A stretch of DNA of 64,000 nucleotides from CBDBND01 sp965262665 (GTDB lineage Bacteria > Pseudomonadota > Alphaproteobacteria > Rhodospirillales > Rhodospirillaceae), in the NCBI GenBank assembly GCA_965262665.1, contig OZ253551.1, forward strand, positions 248,001 through 312,000, given 5' to 3'. Below are positions 63,198-64,000 of this stretch, piece by piece; the first letter of the stretch is position 1; each line of letters begins with the position of its first letter. The position numbers were made by a program, and so were the translations under genes. The notes under the pieces are model-generated. The model searched no databases. It had not been told where the DNA came from and was given only the letters and a program-made list of their open reading frames with translations.

Positions 63198-63787
63198 TGG
63201 TTCCTCCATTGAGTTTTTCGACGGGCGACTTGTGTTTTTGCCACGGCCTTTGGCTCCCACGCCGCCAGGTGTTCTTCATCCGTTTGAGCCGCCGTAATGG
63301 CCTCCCCATAGTCCAACCATCGCTGCATTGAAAGCGGGCCGTCCGGCACGGCTTGGATTATTGCCCTTCGTTCTTCAGAACCCTTTGCTGCTGAATCGCG
63401 GAAGGCGCGCCACAATTCCAATGCTTCTTCTTTGGTAGCCGCTGCGCGCAGGTCTGCCCCTGGTTCACCAGAGTCCGTCCATAATTTCCGACTCTCGGCG
63501 GGCCATTTTTCTACGATTGCAAGCAGCCGGAGTGTTTCTCCTATACCCCCCAAATGCGAAATGCTTTCGCATTTAAGGCCTCTTTTGGCGATTCGGAGCA
63601 TGTTCTGAGCATGACGCGGTGAGATACCAGCTTGTTCCAAAAATGGCAGCCATTGACCATGCTCGGCAACTTCGCGAGCCTTCAAAAGAACATTCGCGCA
63701 GTCAATCCATGATTCGAGCGACTTCCGTTGAAGGGTTGCCGCTTGTTCTACCAGTTCATCAAGAACAGCTTGAGAGTTTCTATTCAT
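63194..63787 (-). CDS. DUF3102-like phage/plasmid protein
   Basis: 197 residues from ATG 63787 with a GGAGG site. SWIDCANVLLKAREVAEHGQWLPFLEQAGISPRHAQNMLRIAKRG matches the DUF3102/phage helical domain often found upstream of terminase genes. A role in replication or regulation is presumed, not shown. It ends 4 bases inside the next gene. Confidence 0.7.
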   Translation of the reverse strand: MNRNSQAVLDELVEQAATLQRKSLESWIDCANVLLKAREVAEHGQWLPFLEQAGISPRHAQNMLRIAKRGLKCESISHLGGIGETLRLLAIVEKWPAESRKLWTDSGEPGADLRAAATKEEALELWRAFRDSAAKGSEERRAIIQAVPDGPLSMQRWLDYGEAITAAQTDEEHLAAWEPKAVAKTQVARRKTQWRNQ

Positions 63788-63845
63788 TCCTGCCTCCATT
63801 TTTTTTCATAACGCTGTCTTCCTTTGCCGGGCATACGTCGCCATA

Positions 63846-63874
63846 AGCCCGTGCCCCCCGGTGTGGCGCGGGCT
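63846..63874. terminator. GC-rich hairpin, possible terminator
   Basis: AGCCCGTGCC pairs with GGCGCGGGCT with a short loop, followed on the + strand by CTTTCTTTC. It lies upstream of the leftward prophage genes, so it could end a rightward transcript entering from the left or mark a processed leader. No gene is seen from 63800 to 64000. Confidence 0.4.
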
Positions 63875-64000
63875 GCTTTCTTTCAGCGAGTGCGCCTTGC
63901 CTAACAATTCACGTTCCGTCTTTTATCGTCGCGCCTTTTGACGGTGGCCAAGCCGAGCCCCCCGCAGCCGGTTAGGCTGCACCTCTTAGCGGGTCCTTGG

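Noticed and set aside
1..64000. tRNA, tmRNA or rRNA genes and prophage attachment sites
   Set aside because: I looked for cloverleaf T-arm sequences and rRNA stretches on both strands and found none I could support.

Overview
The window looks like an accessory, insertion-rich stretch of a Gram-negative proteobacterial chromosome. A TonB-dependent receptor ending in Phe, several Tat and Sec leaders, an MscS channel and an HK97-type prophage of an alphaproteobacterial flavour support this. Alphaproteobacteria is my best guess, but no rRNA, tRNA or core marker gene is visible to confirm it.

Layout. 0-3.6 kb: the tail of a CHRD-domain gene, then an ISAs1 element lying against a broken IS21 element. 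3.6-11.4 kb: a TonB receptor diverging from a two-gene unit (123-aa protein plus Tat-leader SAM methyltransferase), a flavoprotein dehydrogenase, a small Sel1/TPR-like secreted protein, and three copies of a 74-bp intergenic repeat. 11.5-14.4 kb: an IS630-type element split by an IS1595-type element that carries two passenger genes, one Cas2/SinR-like. 14.4-18.6 kb: a leftward catabolic cluster (TauD dioxygenase, SDR, medium-chain reductase, membrane-anchored alpha/beta hydrolase). 19.0-23.3 kb: two more small-protein/methyltransferase units in tandem and a truncated fourth methyltransferase cut off near an IS3 element. 24.9-35.2 kb: a probable defence region (a fused restriction-modification gene with two frameshifts, an MscS channel, a PHP-domain/SMC-like ATPase, an unknown 284-aa protein). 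35.7-37.5 kb: three orphan genes, two of them secreted paralogues with twin CX3C motifs. 37.5-42.1 kb: IS630 and ISAs1 fragments around a beheaded solute-binding protein, an SDR and an exported bicupin. 42.1-55.7 kb: a cluster of small enzymes, many with export signals (VOC, NmrA-like, nitrilase-like, SUMF1-like, DUF3237, flavoprotein), several broken. 56.0-63.8 kb: a decaying prophage head module, truncated by an IS630 fragment.

How it fits together. The recurrent theme is exported versions of cofactor enzymes: three SAM methyltransferases and two flavoproteins with twin-arginine-type leaders, plus a Sec-type leader on a Rossmann-fold NmrA-like protein. With the TonB receptor, dioxygenase, reductases and hydrolases this suggests uptake and modification of a hydrophobic or aromatic/terpenoid substrate, partly in the periplasm. 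That is inference. The best candidate for an undescribed system is the repeated pair of a 120-123 aa helical protein and a Tat-leader methyltransferase, present three times.

Condition of the region. Many genes carry single-base frameshifts, three conserved Trp positions read TAG, and several broken transposase and enzyme genes carry tandem duplications of 7-18 bp. Decay is likely for the IS, prophage and FAD/methyltransferase remnants. Uncorrected sequencing indels cannot be excluded for the otherwise well-conserved genes.
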